From Undaria pinnatifida (lineage: Eukaryota; Sar; Phaeophyceae; Laminariales; Alariaceae): a stretch of 64,000 nt of DNA. Positions 43,401 through 53,797 of the stretch are shown here, one piece after another (position 1 is the first letter of the stretch; every line of letters begins with the position of its first letter). The stretch covers positions 3,087,710-3,151,709 of the forward strand of contig JABAKD010000014.1 of NCBI GenBank assembly GCA_012845835.1. Direction: 5' to 3'. Made by a program: the position numbers and the translations under genes. Under the pieces are notes generated by a model. It searched no databases, was not told the DNA's origin, and worked only from the letters and a program-made list of their open reading frames with translations.

Positions 43401-46400
43401 AACCCCCTGTTCCTTCGCAGTCTTAACGCCTTTACAGCTGGAAACCCGTTTTGGGGACAAAATTACTTGGAATTAGTATCGGGAGGGGTTTTAGGGCTCT
43501 GAAGGGGTAAAGCTTCCGTGCTGTTTAATGTTTTGCGATGTGAATTTGGGATGGAATCTGGCTAGCTTATCTTCGCCAAGAAATTCACGTGAAGTCTTTT
43601 TTGTCGGTGAGGTACAGAGTCTCTCGTGCGAGTGGCTCAAACCCGGCGGTGAAAAATGGTGTATATCATAACATCATCATAACACCGTCGTAACATCCCC
43701 CCCAGTAATACCGTAGCCTTGGTCTCCGGTCTTAGGGTTAGGTGCACCTCTTCGGCCATCCAAGGGTCCTCACTAGAAGAGCTCTATGCCTAACTCAGAG
43801 AAATGACTATGGACACGTGCTACAGCAGTACGACAACGGGTGCTTCTAAGGGTTTATGAGGGTATGGACACGTGCTACAGTACGACAATGGGTGCTTCTA
43901 AGTTGTATGAGGGTCACCCCGTGAGAAGCTCTATGCCTCACCGCCAAAACGACGTCCTTCGAGTCATTCCACGGTGGGGGTTGCACGTTTTGGGCAAAAA
44001 CGATTCTGGCCGGTTGAGCTCCTCAAAGGGGGAAACTATTTTCTACTGGTTAGTCTGATACGTTTACCGATCATACTGGTGTTTTTATAAAAGTATGTGA
44101 AGGACGTCAGCCGTGAGTTCGACGAATTTCGGGTCGACACTCATCTTTGCAAGCTGCGATGTTGGTACTTGCAATATACTATGTGGGTGAGTTTTTTCTC
44201 AATGGGAGGGGTCCTATTCTTTTGTTTAAGAAAATATATATATTGATTTATACAGCTATATTTTGTTTTTCTCCACTATAACGGTATTTGTTTCGGGACT
44301 AGCGAATGGAAAAGATTAGTCGGATTGCGCGAACGAAGGCCCTCGGAAGTCGTGTTTCGGGTGAGATGTTGAGCTCATGTTAGGAGCTCAGAAAATTCGT
44401 AGAATCTGCTGCGCCCTTCGCGCGGGACGGCTGTAATTTTTTCTGCGGTTCCTGTCACTTGAAGGCCTCTTATCTATACCAACACCAACAAAAATGTATT
44501 TTGGGAAAGTTTTAAAGGGCACCTTCATGAGCAATCTCACGGCCTAGGTATACAATTTGAGTGATGTTGTAAAAGATAACTGGCATCCCTACGATGTTGG
44601 GTACCAGTAGTGTGTTAGTTTAGTTGAATAATTCCGTCGGTATCCCAACGGTTTTGAGGTACAAGGTGGTTTGTTAGTCTAATGGAACAATTCCGTCGGT
44701 ATCCCAACGATGTTCGGCTCGGTACGAGTAGTTTGTTAGTCTGATTGAACACTTCCGTCGGTATCCCGACGACGTTGGGTACCATTCGTTTGTTAGTCTA
44801 ATTGAACACTTGCGTCAGTTTCCCAACGATGTTGGGTACCAGTAGTTCGTTAGTCTAATTGAACAATTCCGTCAGTATTCCGGCGACGCTGGTTGCCAAT
44901 AGCGTGTTAGTCGAATTGAACAAATCCGTCGATATCCCAGCGATGTTGAGTACCAGTAGTTCGTTAGTATAGTTGAACATGTCCGTCGTGTTGGGTACTA
45001 GTATTTTTTTTGTTTAATTGAACAACTCTGTCGGTATCCCGACGATGTTGGGTACCTGTAGTTTGCTGATCTAGTTGAACAATTCCGTCGGTATCCCAAC
45101 GATGTTCGGTACCACTAGTTTGTTACTCTACTTGAACAATTTCGTCGGTATCCCAACGATGTTGGGTACCAGTAGTTTGATACTCTAATTGATAGAGCTG
45201 TGAGTTGGCAGGATTTTACGACTAAAAAATAACGGATAGGTGCCTTTAGCTAACTAAGTAACTTTAGTCCGCAAGTCGGCTGGCGACACTAGCTGATGTT
45301 TAGCCGACTTTCCGACTTAAGTCAGGAGAGCTAAGCGAGCCTAATCAGCCCCCCCTGGCCGAGGCCCCCCCAAAAAAAAACAAAGAGCACTCCGCATTGA
45401 ACAATCATTCCGACGAGTATGGAAACCCAGTAAGTCGGATAGTCGGCACCTCTGGAAAACAACTACTTGTAACTATTAGTCCGACTAATAACTAGTTGGT
45501 GACTCAAGTCGTGCCGACTCACAGCTCTAACTAACACGCTATTGGTAACCAATGTCGCCGGAATACTGACGGAATTGTTCAATTAGACTAACAAACTACT
45601 GGTACCCAACATCGTTGGGAAACCGACAGAAGTGTTCAATTAGACCAACAAACTAATGGTACCACTGATTGAACGATTTCGTCAGTATCTCCATGTTGGG
45701 TACCTGTGGTTTGTTAGACTAGTTTGATATTTCCGTCGGCCAGAAATAGTTTCGCCATATACTGATACAATACCCCTAATGTAGCACATGTCTCTGTCGC
45801 GATTGCTATCACCAATCGTCGAGCATCTGAATTTTTCTGCTGTGCCCCCGTTTCCCGTTCCCAGACGGCCTCTTTAAGTTCGTTACCTCCCTTACGGCGG
45901 CATCCGGACACCTCGCCCCCGAGGGCTACGCTGGGTCTCTCCTTGGGGAGTACAACCGCCGCTTCCAATTGGCTGACGCCCTCGAGCAAGCCGAAGCGCT
46001 TGCGGCGGTGCCGGCGGCAGCGGCGGCGGCGGCCTCGGCATCGCCCGGTTGGAGGGGTGGTAGCGCGAGTGGTGTAACGGCAGCGATCGGCCCAAACGGC
46101 ACCACCAGTGGCGCAATTGGCCCGAAGGGCACAGGCGGGGTAACCAGCGCAAGCGGCGCAACCGGACCAAACGGCACAAACGACGTAGCGGGCGAAAAGG
46201 CTCCGCCGCCTCCGAGCCTTGGAGTCGAGCGGACAGAGTACCTGGTGGGGCTTCTGCGCGCCCTACCCGTATCGGAGGAGGGGGTTTCCTCGCTTGAGGA
46301 GGCGGCATCTGCTGCGGCCAAAGTGGAAGCATCCGCGGGAGCCCTGGCGTCAGCCCTGGAATTGGGAGGCCGAGAAGAAAGGGGGAGTGGGGATGGGGGG

Positions 46401-49400
46401 GGGGCGGGGGTCGCCCCTCGAGACCCTGATGAGTTGGACGATTTGGTGAAGACTGTCCAGGCTGTGCTTGGAGGCCCGGACGAGCAGGGGGGGCTAGGGG
46501 AAGGGTTTGTGGAGGCGTGTTTGTCGGTGCTCGGCTGGGCGCCGCAGGTAAGGGGTGGCGCTTTTTCTTTTGTGCGGCGTGTTTTGTGACCACAGAGCTG
46601 GTAAATCTCTCTACTGTAGGATGATGAAATGACCAGCACGGACTCTGGTGGTGCTGGTTGCATCGATGGTTGGAGGCAACTCCTTTGACATTTTGGGGGT
46701 CCATGTACCGCAACCAAAACAACGGCGAATGCGGCCTTGTCGAAAGCGTCTAGGTACAGAGCGTGTGGCAGTACGAGGTCCCGGCGTACTGCGCGTGCGT
46801 CGTACGCACCCCTCTACGTTGAGCATCGGACGCATCATCAGCTTATTTTTTTGTTTTTTCTAATGATCGCTTTTCCTCAGCTCAAAGCCGTAAGAGGTTT
46901 TGTTTACCCCTAGCGACCTTCTGGACAAGCCGTGATCTCACAGGCAGGCGTTCTCCCTTCTCCCTTCTCCCACCCTGGTAGGTATACGAAATTCATTTTT
47001 ATCGCGCGTAGGTGTCAGCATTTTCGCTGTTCAGATTTTTGTGCTACTGTAGTCGATTTTCATCGAATTTTCATCATATGATATACCCCTTTGGCCCGGC
47101 CTGCGTCATGTGGCCGATGCTGTGTTCAAGTATCTTTTTTCGGCGCTTTTTTCCATCAAGAGTCTCAAGGGGCTTGCATGTGAAGAACTCACAGACGCAC
47201 GCACGTCTTCCATAGGCTGAAAGGCGGGAGGCGCAGGGGACGCGCGCCCCAGGGAGGTATGCTTCTCGATACTTACATGCGTGCCAGCAACGGCAGCAGC
47301 AGATGTAGCTGCAGCAGGATTGAGCCGGCGCGCCACGCCGGTGTCTTTGCAGAAAACACCTTATATATATACCCTGGTATACTTTTAGGTTCATGTTACA
47401 AGTAGCAGAGTTCCCCCCCACACCCCACACACTTCACCAAACACCCCGCCACGATCGCCTTTTTCCTCCACTCCTTGTCTCCGCCCGGTGGTACGCTTCT
47501 ACTGCTATAGGCCGTGATCGAAGCTGTTTTGGAGGATCGATTGCCTCCCCGGGTTGCCGGGCTCAACCGAGGCTTGCGTCGGGCATGGCAGGTACGGTAT
47601 AAGTTTTTTAACAGACCGCAGCTTGACCGCTTGAATGCCCGCCTTGACTGACCGCCCCCCAACAATCACGGTAGTGAAATCGCGTCGGGCGTGGCGGGTA
47701 AGGACCAAACATGCTAGGGAACCTCGATTTGACCCCTTGACTGTCCACCTTGACTGATCGCCCCTTCACTGAAAAAGTATAATGCGTCGGGCGTGGCGTG
47801 TAAGGGACAAGCATGCCAAGGGACCGCGGTTTGACCCCTTGACTGACCGACAGGCCGCCCCCCAACACTAAAGCTAGTGTATTGCGTCGGGCGTGGCGGG
47901 TAAGGAACACGTATGCCAGGCGACCGCGGTTTGATCCCTTTACTGACCGCCCCCTACCCTAAAACTAGTACTATTATATTACGTCGGTTCTAAACGCTGC
48001 TTGACCACTTGACTGACCGCCCCTACTCTAAAAATAGTAGATTGCGTCGGATCTGGACGCGATTTGACCCTTTGACTGACCTCTCCCGTACACTAAAATT
48101 AGTATATTGCATAGGGCGTAACGGGATAAGGACAGATTTTTTATACATATATATATGTAAGTACGTCAGCTGTGAGTTCGATCGAGTTAAGGGTCGATAC
48201 TCATATTTGTCAGCTGCGTGATACTCCGGTCCTGCAGACCCCTTGACCGACCGCCTTCCTTCTCAGTAAACCTATGTAATCGCAACCGAATGCGAGGTTT
48301 TATAGTTTCGATCTAATGCGAGTTTCTGATTTTTATCGCGCCGAATGATGGGTACCCCTTTCGAGATCGCGGTTTCGACCACCGCCCGCCGATCACCAGC
48401 GCACACAAGTTGACGACAGTTACAAATGTCCTGCTGCGTGAGGTATACTCTTATGTACAGTGTTGTTCGGAGACCGCGGCCTGACCCCTTCACCTGACCG
48501 TCCCCCTACACTGAAAACTAATATCTTTTGTGTTAGGAGACCGCGGTTTGACCGGTTTGACGCTTTGACTGACCGCCCCCGTATAATGAAATATGTTGCG
48601 AGCTACGAGGAGACCGCGGTTTGACCGGTTTGACGCTTTGACTGACCGCCCCCGTGTAATGAAATATGTTGCAAGCCACGAGGAGACCACGGTTTGACCG
48701 TTTGACTGACCGCCCCGCTACACTAATACTATTATTTTATTATGTTAAGAGGAGACCGCGGTCTGACCTTTTGACTGACCGCCCCTCTGTAATGAAGATA
48801 GTTACGAGCTAGGAGACCGCGGTTTCATCCCTTGACTGACCGCCCCGCTACACCAAAACTAGTATTATAATATGTTTTAGGAGACCGCGGTTTGACCCTT
48901 TGACTGACCACCCCCCCTAAACTAATACTATTATTAATAGTGTAATAAATGTGGCAAGACCGAGGTTTGACTGCTTTGACCGATTTGACTGACCGCCCCC
49001 CTACAATGAAATTAGTTGCGAGCGAGGAGACCGCGGCTTCATCCATGGACTGGCCGACCCGCTACGCTAAAACTATATAAAATAGTTCCGAGTGCATGCG
49101 AGTTTCTTATTTTGCAACAGGGGCCCTTTCGAGATGGTCCAATGCGAAGCTAGCTGCGAGCAAGGTTCTTCGACCGCCGACCGGGGTTTTTCTACGAACA
49201 ATCTATCCAAATTCTCTAAAATCAACCAACGTGGACAAGTCAGACGACGGCAGTTTCAAATTTCCTGCTGCTCGAAATGTGTCGCCTTTGTAGACTGCAC
49301 CCACGTTTATGGAGATAAAAGTGCGTGAAAAATTGCGTTAAACTGCTTTCCAGTTGTGCCGCAAAGGATAAGGATGCTCATCATTACGCAGGGGTGTTCG

Positions 49401-52400
49401 ACAGTTTTATGTTTTTTGTTTTACAACTTTTTTTTTTTTTTTTTTTATCCTCCGGCGGATGGGGAAAAATAAAGCTTTAGCTCACCACACTTCCACGTAT
49501 TTTCATACGCGTCGTGTGTTGATTTAACTCAGCTGCTTTCGCAGCCCAACGCTAGCTGGCGCACCCTTCGGGTCCCATTACAACTTTCGTTCTTGTCTTT
49601 TCTTACGGACCCCTGTGCGATAACTCCGATACGATGACTCCGATACCTGTGCGGAAATCGATATCGAATGGTTTGGTTCTGGTATTTTTACGCCCGCCCC
49701 CCCTCCGTGCAAAACACTCCGATCCGGGCGGTATTGAGTACAAAATGACATCGGGTTCACTGATACTACGGTGCCGCTGTACATATACAGGATCCGCGTG
49801 CGTTTCTTATACCTTGTGTAGACGTGCGCGCCGCCACCGTGCCATACATGCAGCCATGGAGCCTCGATGATAAATACCGCAACGTAAAAGCAATCCGGCA
49901 AGCCCTTGCAGCTCAATATGTGTCCCGGAGCCACTCGCTTTAGCGCGCAACCTCACCACCGAACTGGGGTTTCCCGAAGTTTTCGCACCCCTGTTCGATA
50001 CCTCCGATACCTGCGCGGAAGTCGAATTAATCATGCCGTTCTTACGTTTGTCGGCACCCCTGTGCGTTTACTCCGATATGTGCGATGACTCGCTCGCATC
50101 CTTACGGTAATATGTTTTTTTTTAAAGCGCTCGGCGGCTCGTTCTTTGCTTCTGTTGCTGCTGCTGTTGTTCTTGTTGTTCTTGTTCTTGTTCTTGTTCT
50201 TGTTCTTGTTCTTGTTCTTGTTCTTGTTCTTGTTCTTGTGCTTGTTCTTGTTCTTGTTCTTGTTGTTCTTGTTGTTCTTGTTGTTGATGCTGTTGTTGTT
50301 GTTGTTGCTGCTGTTGCTGTTGCTGTTGTTGTTGATTCTGTTGCTGCTGTTTTGGTTGTTTCAGGGCAAGAAAGGGGACTTGGACAAGCCGTATCGAATC
50401 GACAAGGGTCTCGCCGCCGCGGAGGCGAAACGGCTGATCGCGATGGAGAAGCGGCAGGAGAATGATGCCTACTTGCTCTCTAGGGAGTACGACGATGACT
50501 ACGACGACCAGGTTTGTTGCTGTTGGAAGTGGGAGTTAGGGAGGGTGGAGGGGGTACTCATGTGTTGATTGCCTTAGTCGGTTGACCATTGACCACGCAC
50601 CCCTTTTGAGAGGGAGCACCGTTGCTACTCCTAATAGACACCTCCAACATTTGGGCGCTCAGTATGTTCTTCCACATATTACGCAAAAACTTGTTGCTTG
50701 TCGTATCTCCTTCCTGTTTGGCCGAATTTGGCCACCGTCCATCTCCTAGGGTGGCGATCGTTTTCTCGGTACTACCAATCTTCTCCATATCACACCCTTT
50801 CTATTTTCCTCGTCTCCTCTAACAAGTTCCGTTCTTCCTCGTACACTGCACACTCACCCAATTTGTGGGTTCTACTGTAGTCTGCGTTGCCATGAGGGCA
50901 CCTCTGTGTGACTTCTTCCTCCTCCGCCCGGCTACTGGTATACCTCGTTCTTCCTTCTGGCAGGCCCAGAACCCCTACACGAAACGCGGTTCCAGAGTTT
51001 TCGCGTAGTCCATTGGGCCGTGCAAATACGTTTTCGTTCTTATCTACTCTCTTCACCCCCCCTTTATATCTCTAAAGGTTCTTCGTCGTTCACCTTTTTT
51101 CTTTCCTCTAGCCTTTCCCTTGCTTCTATCCTTTCTGGTACTTGTGTCATTTACTCCCCGAACTTGTCTGTGGACAGTATTTCTTCTTGGTTTCCTCCTA
51201 GATCCTTCCAAGCTTTGCCGACTACGTTACCCCACCTTATTCCAGCTCGCCCTTTTGTTGCTTTCTCTCATACCTGGTATTACAGCCTTATCAATTGTTA
51301 CCGGCAACCATTTTTTTTGGCGTGTTCCTTGCTTCATACCGCTAGTTCAACTTTCTCACGTCTCTATTTGTTTTTGGTTGTTACAGTCCCAGTTCTGCTC
51401 TTAGTACTGTGTTTTTCGTCGTATCTGAGCAATCTAGTACCTTTTGGGCTGCTGTCATCTGTGCTGTTCCCACTTGTTTTACGAAGTTTCGCGTTCCCTT
51501 CCCATACCACTCCTGCAATACTCTAGCTCTGGTACAACCACATTCACCAGAATACACACTTTTATCCTAGTGTCAAGGTGCGGGGGCGAGGGGGGCGGGT
51601 GGCTAGGGTTAGACCTCCTCTGCGGTCCTAAAACTGCAGCACTAAATGGCAAGCCACACGTTATGCTTAGGGGTTTAGTATTCGAGGGTGAAAAGCGTTG
51701 TCGGACGAACCAACCCCAATAGACCACACCTCCTTTTTGGATTGGCCAAACCCAATAGACCACACCTCCATTTTGATTGGCCAACCCCAATAGACCACGC
51801 GTCCACGTAGATTGGCCAACCCCAATAGACCACACCTCCGTCTTGATTGGCCAACCCCAATAGACCCCACCTCCATTTTGATTGGCCAAACCTAATCCCA
51901 CCGCACACCCTAATCTCAACCCCTATCATTTTGGGGCTTGGTTGGGCTTGGGCTTCTGGTTGGATCGGGATCTGCTCCCACCTGGGGGCCATGTGCGCGT
52001 AGCGCGAACGGTAATCGTGTGGCTTGCAACTATGCCTGAGAACTATGGTAATCGGGTCCCACGATGTTCACAAAAAACAGTATAATCCATTTTTTCTCTG
52101 GCTATGTTTGATCGTGATTACTATGCTCCTCTGTACTAGTGCGGCAGCTCTACGGTTGGGGGGTTGAGGGGAGGGTTTGGGGGGGTGGGGGGGTGGTGAT
52201 GGTGGTGGTGGTGGTGGTGGTGGCGGTGGTGGTGTAGTTGTGTCATGCCGTAGTGCTGTAGACCGTAGACCCCTCGCATCTGTACGATGCTGGGACGGAG
52301 CACGTCGGGTTTTCACCGACCAGGCAGATGTGGTGGGAGGGGGGGGGGTGTTTGGTGTTGATTTTGATGTTGGTAGTGCTGGTATTGGTGGTGTTAATGT

Positions 52401-53797
52401 TGGTGTCTATTGGTACTGGTGGTGATGTTTTTGGTGGTGGTGGTGGTGGTGGTGGTGGTGGTGGTGGTGGTGGGGTTGGTGGTGGTGTTGGTGATGATGG
52501 CGTTGGTGGTGGCGGTGGCGTTGGCGGTGGTGGTGTTGGTGGTGTTGGTGATGGTGGCTTTGGCTGTGATGGTGTGTGGGTGGTGTTGGTGGTGGTGTGG
52601 GTGGTATTCGTGGTGGTGGTGGTGACCACCCCCACCCCTACCCCCACCCCTACCCCCCACTCCTATTTTTGAAGTATGACGGTCGGAAGGTCGATGTTGG
52701 AGGCCTTGGTGGCCTTTCGGAAGATCTGCCCCCGCCCACCCTCATCCCCACCCCCACCCCTACCTCCATCCCCACCTCGGCATTATTTTTAATACGTTTT
52801 TTTTTAGTGCGTGCGACGGTCGGGAAGTCGATGTCAAGCCCCTGCCCACACCCTCACCCCCCCCCACCACAGCCGCCCCGCTTTTTTGTTTTTTAGTATG
52901 ACGGTCGGGAGGTCGATGTGGGCGGCCATGGTGGCATTTCTGAAGACCTGGAGACGGTTAAGAGGGTGAACCGACTGGTACGGCAGGCGGAGGAAGAGGA
53001 CGCGTGGTGGGACAGCAACAAGAACACAAACCTCAGGTGCCGTTTCGCGTTTTTTTGAGACGGTACACCTTTTTGCTGTTACTGTTTTACCGTTATTACA
53101 CACGCTTGCCGTCACGCGTGTCCGTACATTTTTTCCCGTTATCTTCTCGTGTCTCGGTTCGAGAAAAGGTGGACCTAGATGGTGGCCTCCCCCCCACCCC
53201 GACCCCCACCCCCACCCCCATCCCGGCATTGTAGGGATGCGAGGGTCTTTAGCTATAGGAGGGCGGCCATGCATGACAATAAGTACATCACCCCCCGCCC
53301 CCCGCCCCCCTATCCCCCCATTCCTTCACCGTGCACGCCTCAGGCATGCTCCTCGGGGTGGGTCGAAATGGCGCGCTAGGGGTGAGAACGACGAAAATGA
53401 AGACTCAGAAGGGGAAGGCTCTGAAAACGTTGGTGGTGGTGGTGGCGGTGTTGATGGCAGTGGTGGCAGTGGTAGCGGGAGGGGACGAGGCGGTCCAACC
53501 CCGGGGGGGAGGGGGGGAGGTCGCGGAGGTGGGGGAAGAGATGGTGGTGGTGGTGGTGGTAGGGGAGGAGGCAGGGGAAGAGGAAGAGGTAGGGGGGGGC
53601 GGGACGGTGGGGAGGCGGGGGGTCGGGGGGGGGATGGGGGTCGAGGGGGGAGGGGCGGAGGCGGGGGGGCGGGAGGAGGCGGGGGGAAGGATGCGGAGAA
53701 GATCCAGCAGAGGAGAAAAGCGGCAAATAAGGCGTCGGTTGGGAACCACAACCGCAGAAATGCCGCTAGGAAGAAAGAGGCGAAGGGGATGTTTTAA
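36901..53797 (+). CDS. ASCC2: ASCC2 homologue (CUE-domain RQC-trigger/ASCC subunit)
   Basis: Ten exons: 36901-37190, 38704-38836, 39679-39942, 40611-41006, 41457-41655, 45865-46547, 47511-47591, 50365-50511, 52897-53036, 53344-53797. They give 929 codons with every phase in agreement. ASCC2 (yeast Cue3) binds K63-linked ubiquitin and works with the ASCC3 helicase in splitting collided ribosomes and in alkylation-damage response. Evidence in order: LTLPFPTFLSFVLEDES and FVDTFLRFRRRHYES (family LPHDKFW..LDSYLRYVPRKF); LGRRVFLVLLRA; ILDVCALYGRSN; the CUE domain at about 613-677 (DLVKTVQAVLG, LGEGFVEACLSVLGW, AVIEAVLEDRLPPRVAGLNR); EYDDDYDDQYDG at 723-734; and the tail ANKASVGNHNRRNAARKKEA. Intron 1 uses a GC donor, CTCAG|GCGAGT. 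The family NVFDxDEFD block is not found, so an exon may be missing between 47591 and 50365. The start could be 36691 or 36727 instead. An RGG tract (about 803-886) precedes the tail. Confidence 0.88.
39341..39560. repeat. Polypyrimidine (C-rich) tract
   Basis: About 200 bp of C runs with T, on the acceptor side of the ASCC2 intron that ends at 39678. The first AG after the tract, at 39677-39678, is the predicted acceptor. Confidence 0.85.
40297..40515. repeat. ACCACC/CCCCAC simple repeat
   Basis: Imperfect ACC-rich repeats ahead of the exon at 40611, in pyrimidine-rich orientation. Confidence 0.8.
41715..42166. mobile_element. Inverted-repeat element with GACCC expansion
   Basis: The outer parts resemble the GGGCTTTTCACGGGTC family: CCACGGGTCGGAT on the left, CACGACCCGTGAAAAGTCC on the right. 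Inside, 41805-41989 is about 37 perfect GACCC units, followed by about 12 AACCC units to 42048. It lies in the ASCC2 intron starting at 41656. Confidence 0.8.
44600..45185. repeat. Satellite of about 60 bp, left arm
   Basis: About nine units containing GAACAATTCCGTCGGTATCC, CAACGATGTTGGGTACC and AGTAGTTTGTTAGTCTAATT. Inverted units recur at 45530-45665. Confidence 0.9.
45184..45529. mobile_element. MITE between inverted satellite arms
   Basis: Ends TAGAGCTGTGAGTTGGCA and TGCCGACTCACAGCTCTA are inverted repeats with one mismatch over 18 bp, about 345 bp apart. The outer TA could be the target duplication of a Tc1/mariner-type element. The interior has further GTCGGCTG / CCGACTT inverted motifs and no transposase frame. 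Confidence 0.7.
45530..45735. repeat. Satellite, right arm (inverted)
   Basis: Units read as the complement of the left arm, for example CGGAATTGTTCAATTAGACT and AACAAACTACTGGTACCC. The unit at 45530 with CGCTATTGGTAACC is the closest inverse of the left-arm unit near 44890. Confidence 0.85.
47592..49080. repeat. Minisatellite seeded by an exon-intron junction
   Basis: The ASCC2 exon ending at 47591 finishes GCGTCGGGCATGGCA followed by GGTACGG. The adjacent intron holds copies of this junction, GCGTCGGGCGTGGCGGGTAA, near 47683, 47782 (variant) and 47883, in units with CGCGGTTTGACC and TTGACTGACCGCCCC. The array continues to about 49080, keeping GACCGCGGTTTGACC..TTGACTGACCGCCC in some fifteen units while the exon-derived part decays. 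Confidence 0.85.
50158..50355. repeat. TTCTTG hexamer tract before an ASCC2 acceptor
   Basis: TTCTTG repeats at 50170-50290 and TTGTTGCTG repeats run up to TTTCAG at 50359-50364. The tract serves as an unusually long pyrimidine/G-rich acceptor region. Confidence 0.9.
51713..51895. repeat. 34-bp tandem repeat with inverted CCAAT motifs
   Basis: About five units of CCAATAGACCACACCTCC followed by a TTTTGATTGGCCAA-like half. Each unit has CCAAT on both strands. It lies in the ASCC2 intron from 50512 to 52896. Confidence 0.85.
52170..52640. repeat. GGT-rich simple repeat
   Basis: Long GGTGGTGGT and GGTGTTGGTGAT runs in the ASCC2 intron, interrupted at 52250-52330 by a dispersed block (GCTGGGACGGAGCACGTCGG) also seen at 8740-8890, 11170-11350 and 41085-41180. 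Confidence 0.85.
52675..52728 (+). pseudogene. Copy of the 5' edge of the ASCC2 exon at 52897
   Basis: GAAG followed by TATGACGGTCGGAAGGTCGA and TGTTGGAGGCCTTGGTGGCC matches the start of the exon at 52897. It translates YDGRKVDVGGLGGLSEDL against YDGREVDVGGHGGISEDL, so the frame is intact for 18 codons before C-rich repeat. No donor follows. Confidence 0.9.
52808..52835 (+). pseudogene. Second copy of the same exon edge
   Basis: A T-run acceptor ending at 52807 and then TGCGTGCGACGGTCGGGAAG and TCGATGTC repeat the exon start (TATGACGGTCGGGAGGTCGA), about 90 bp before the true acceptor. Confidence 0.85.

Noticed and set aside
45892..46722. Long Pro-rich minus-strand frames
   Set aside because: Antisense to ASCC2 exon 45865-46547, whose splice phases and ASCC2 similarity fix the plus strand as coding.
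47592..49080. CRISPR-like regularly spaced repeats
   Set aside because: Units are contiguous and drifting, derive from an exon edge in a eukaryotic gene, and lack uniform spacers or cas genes.
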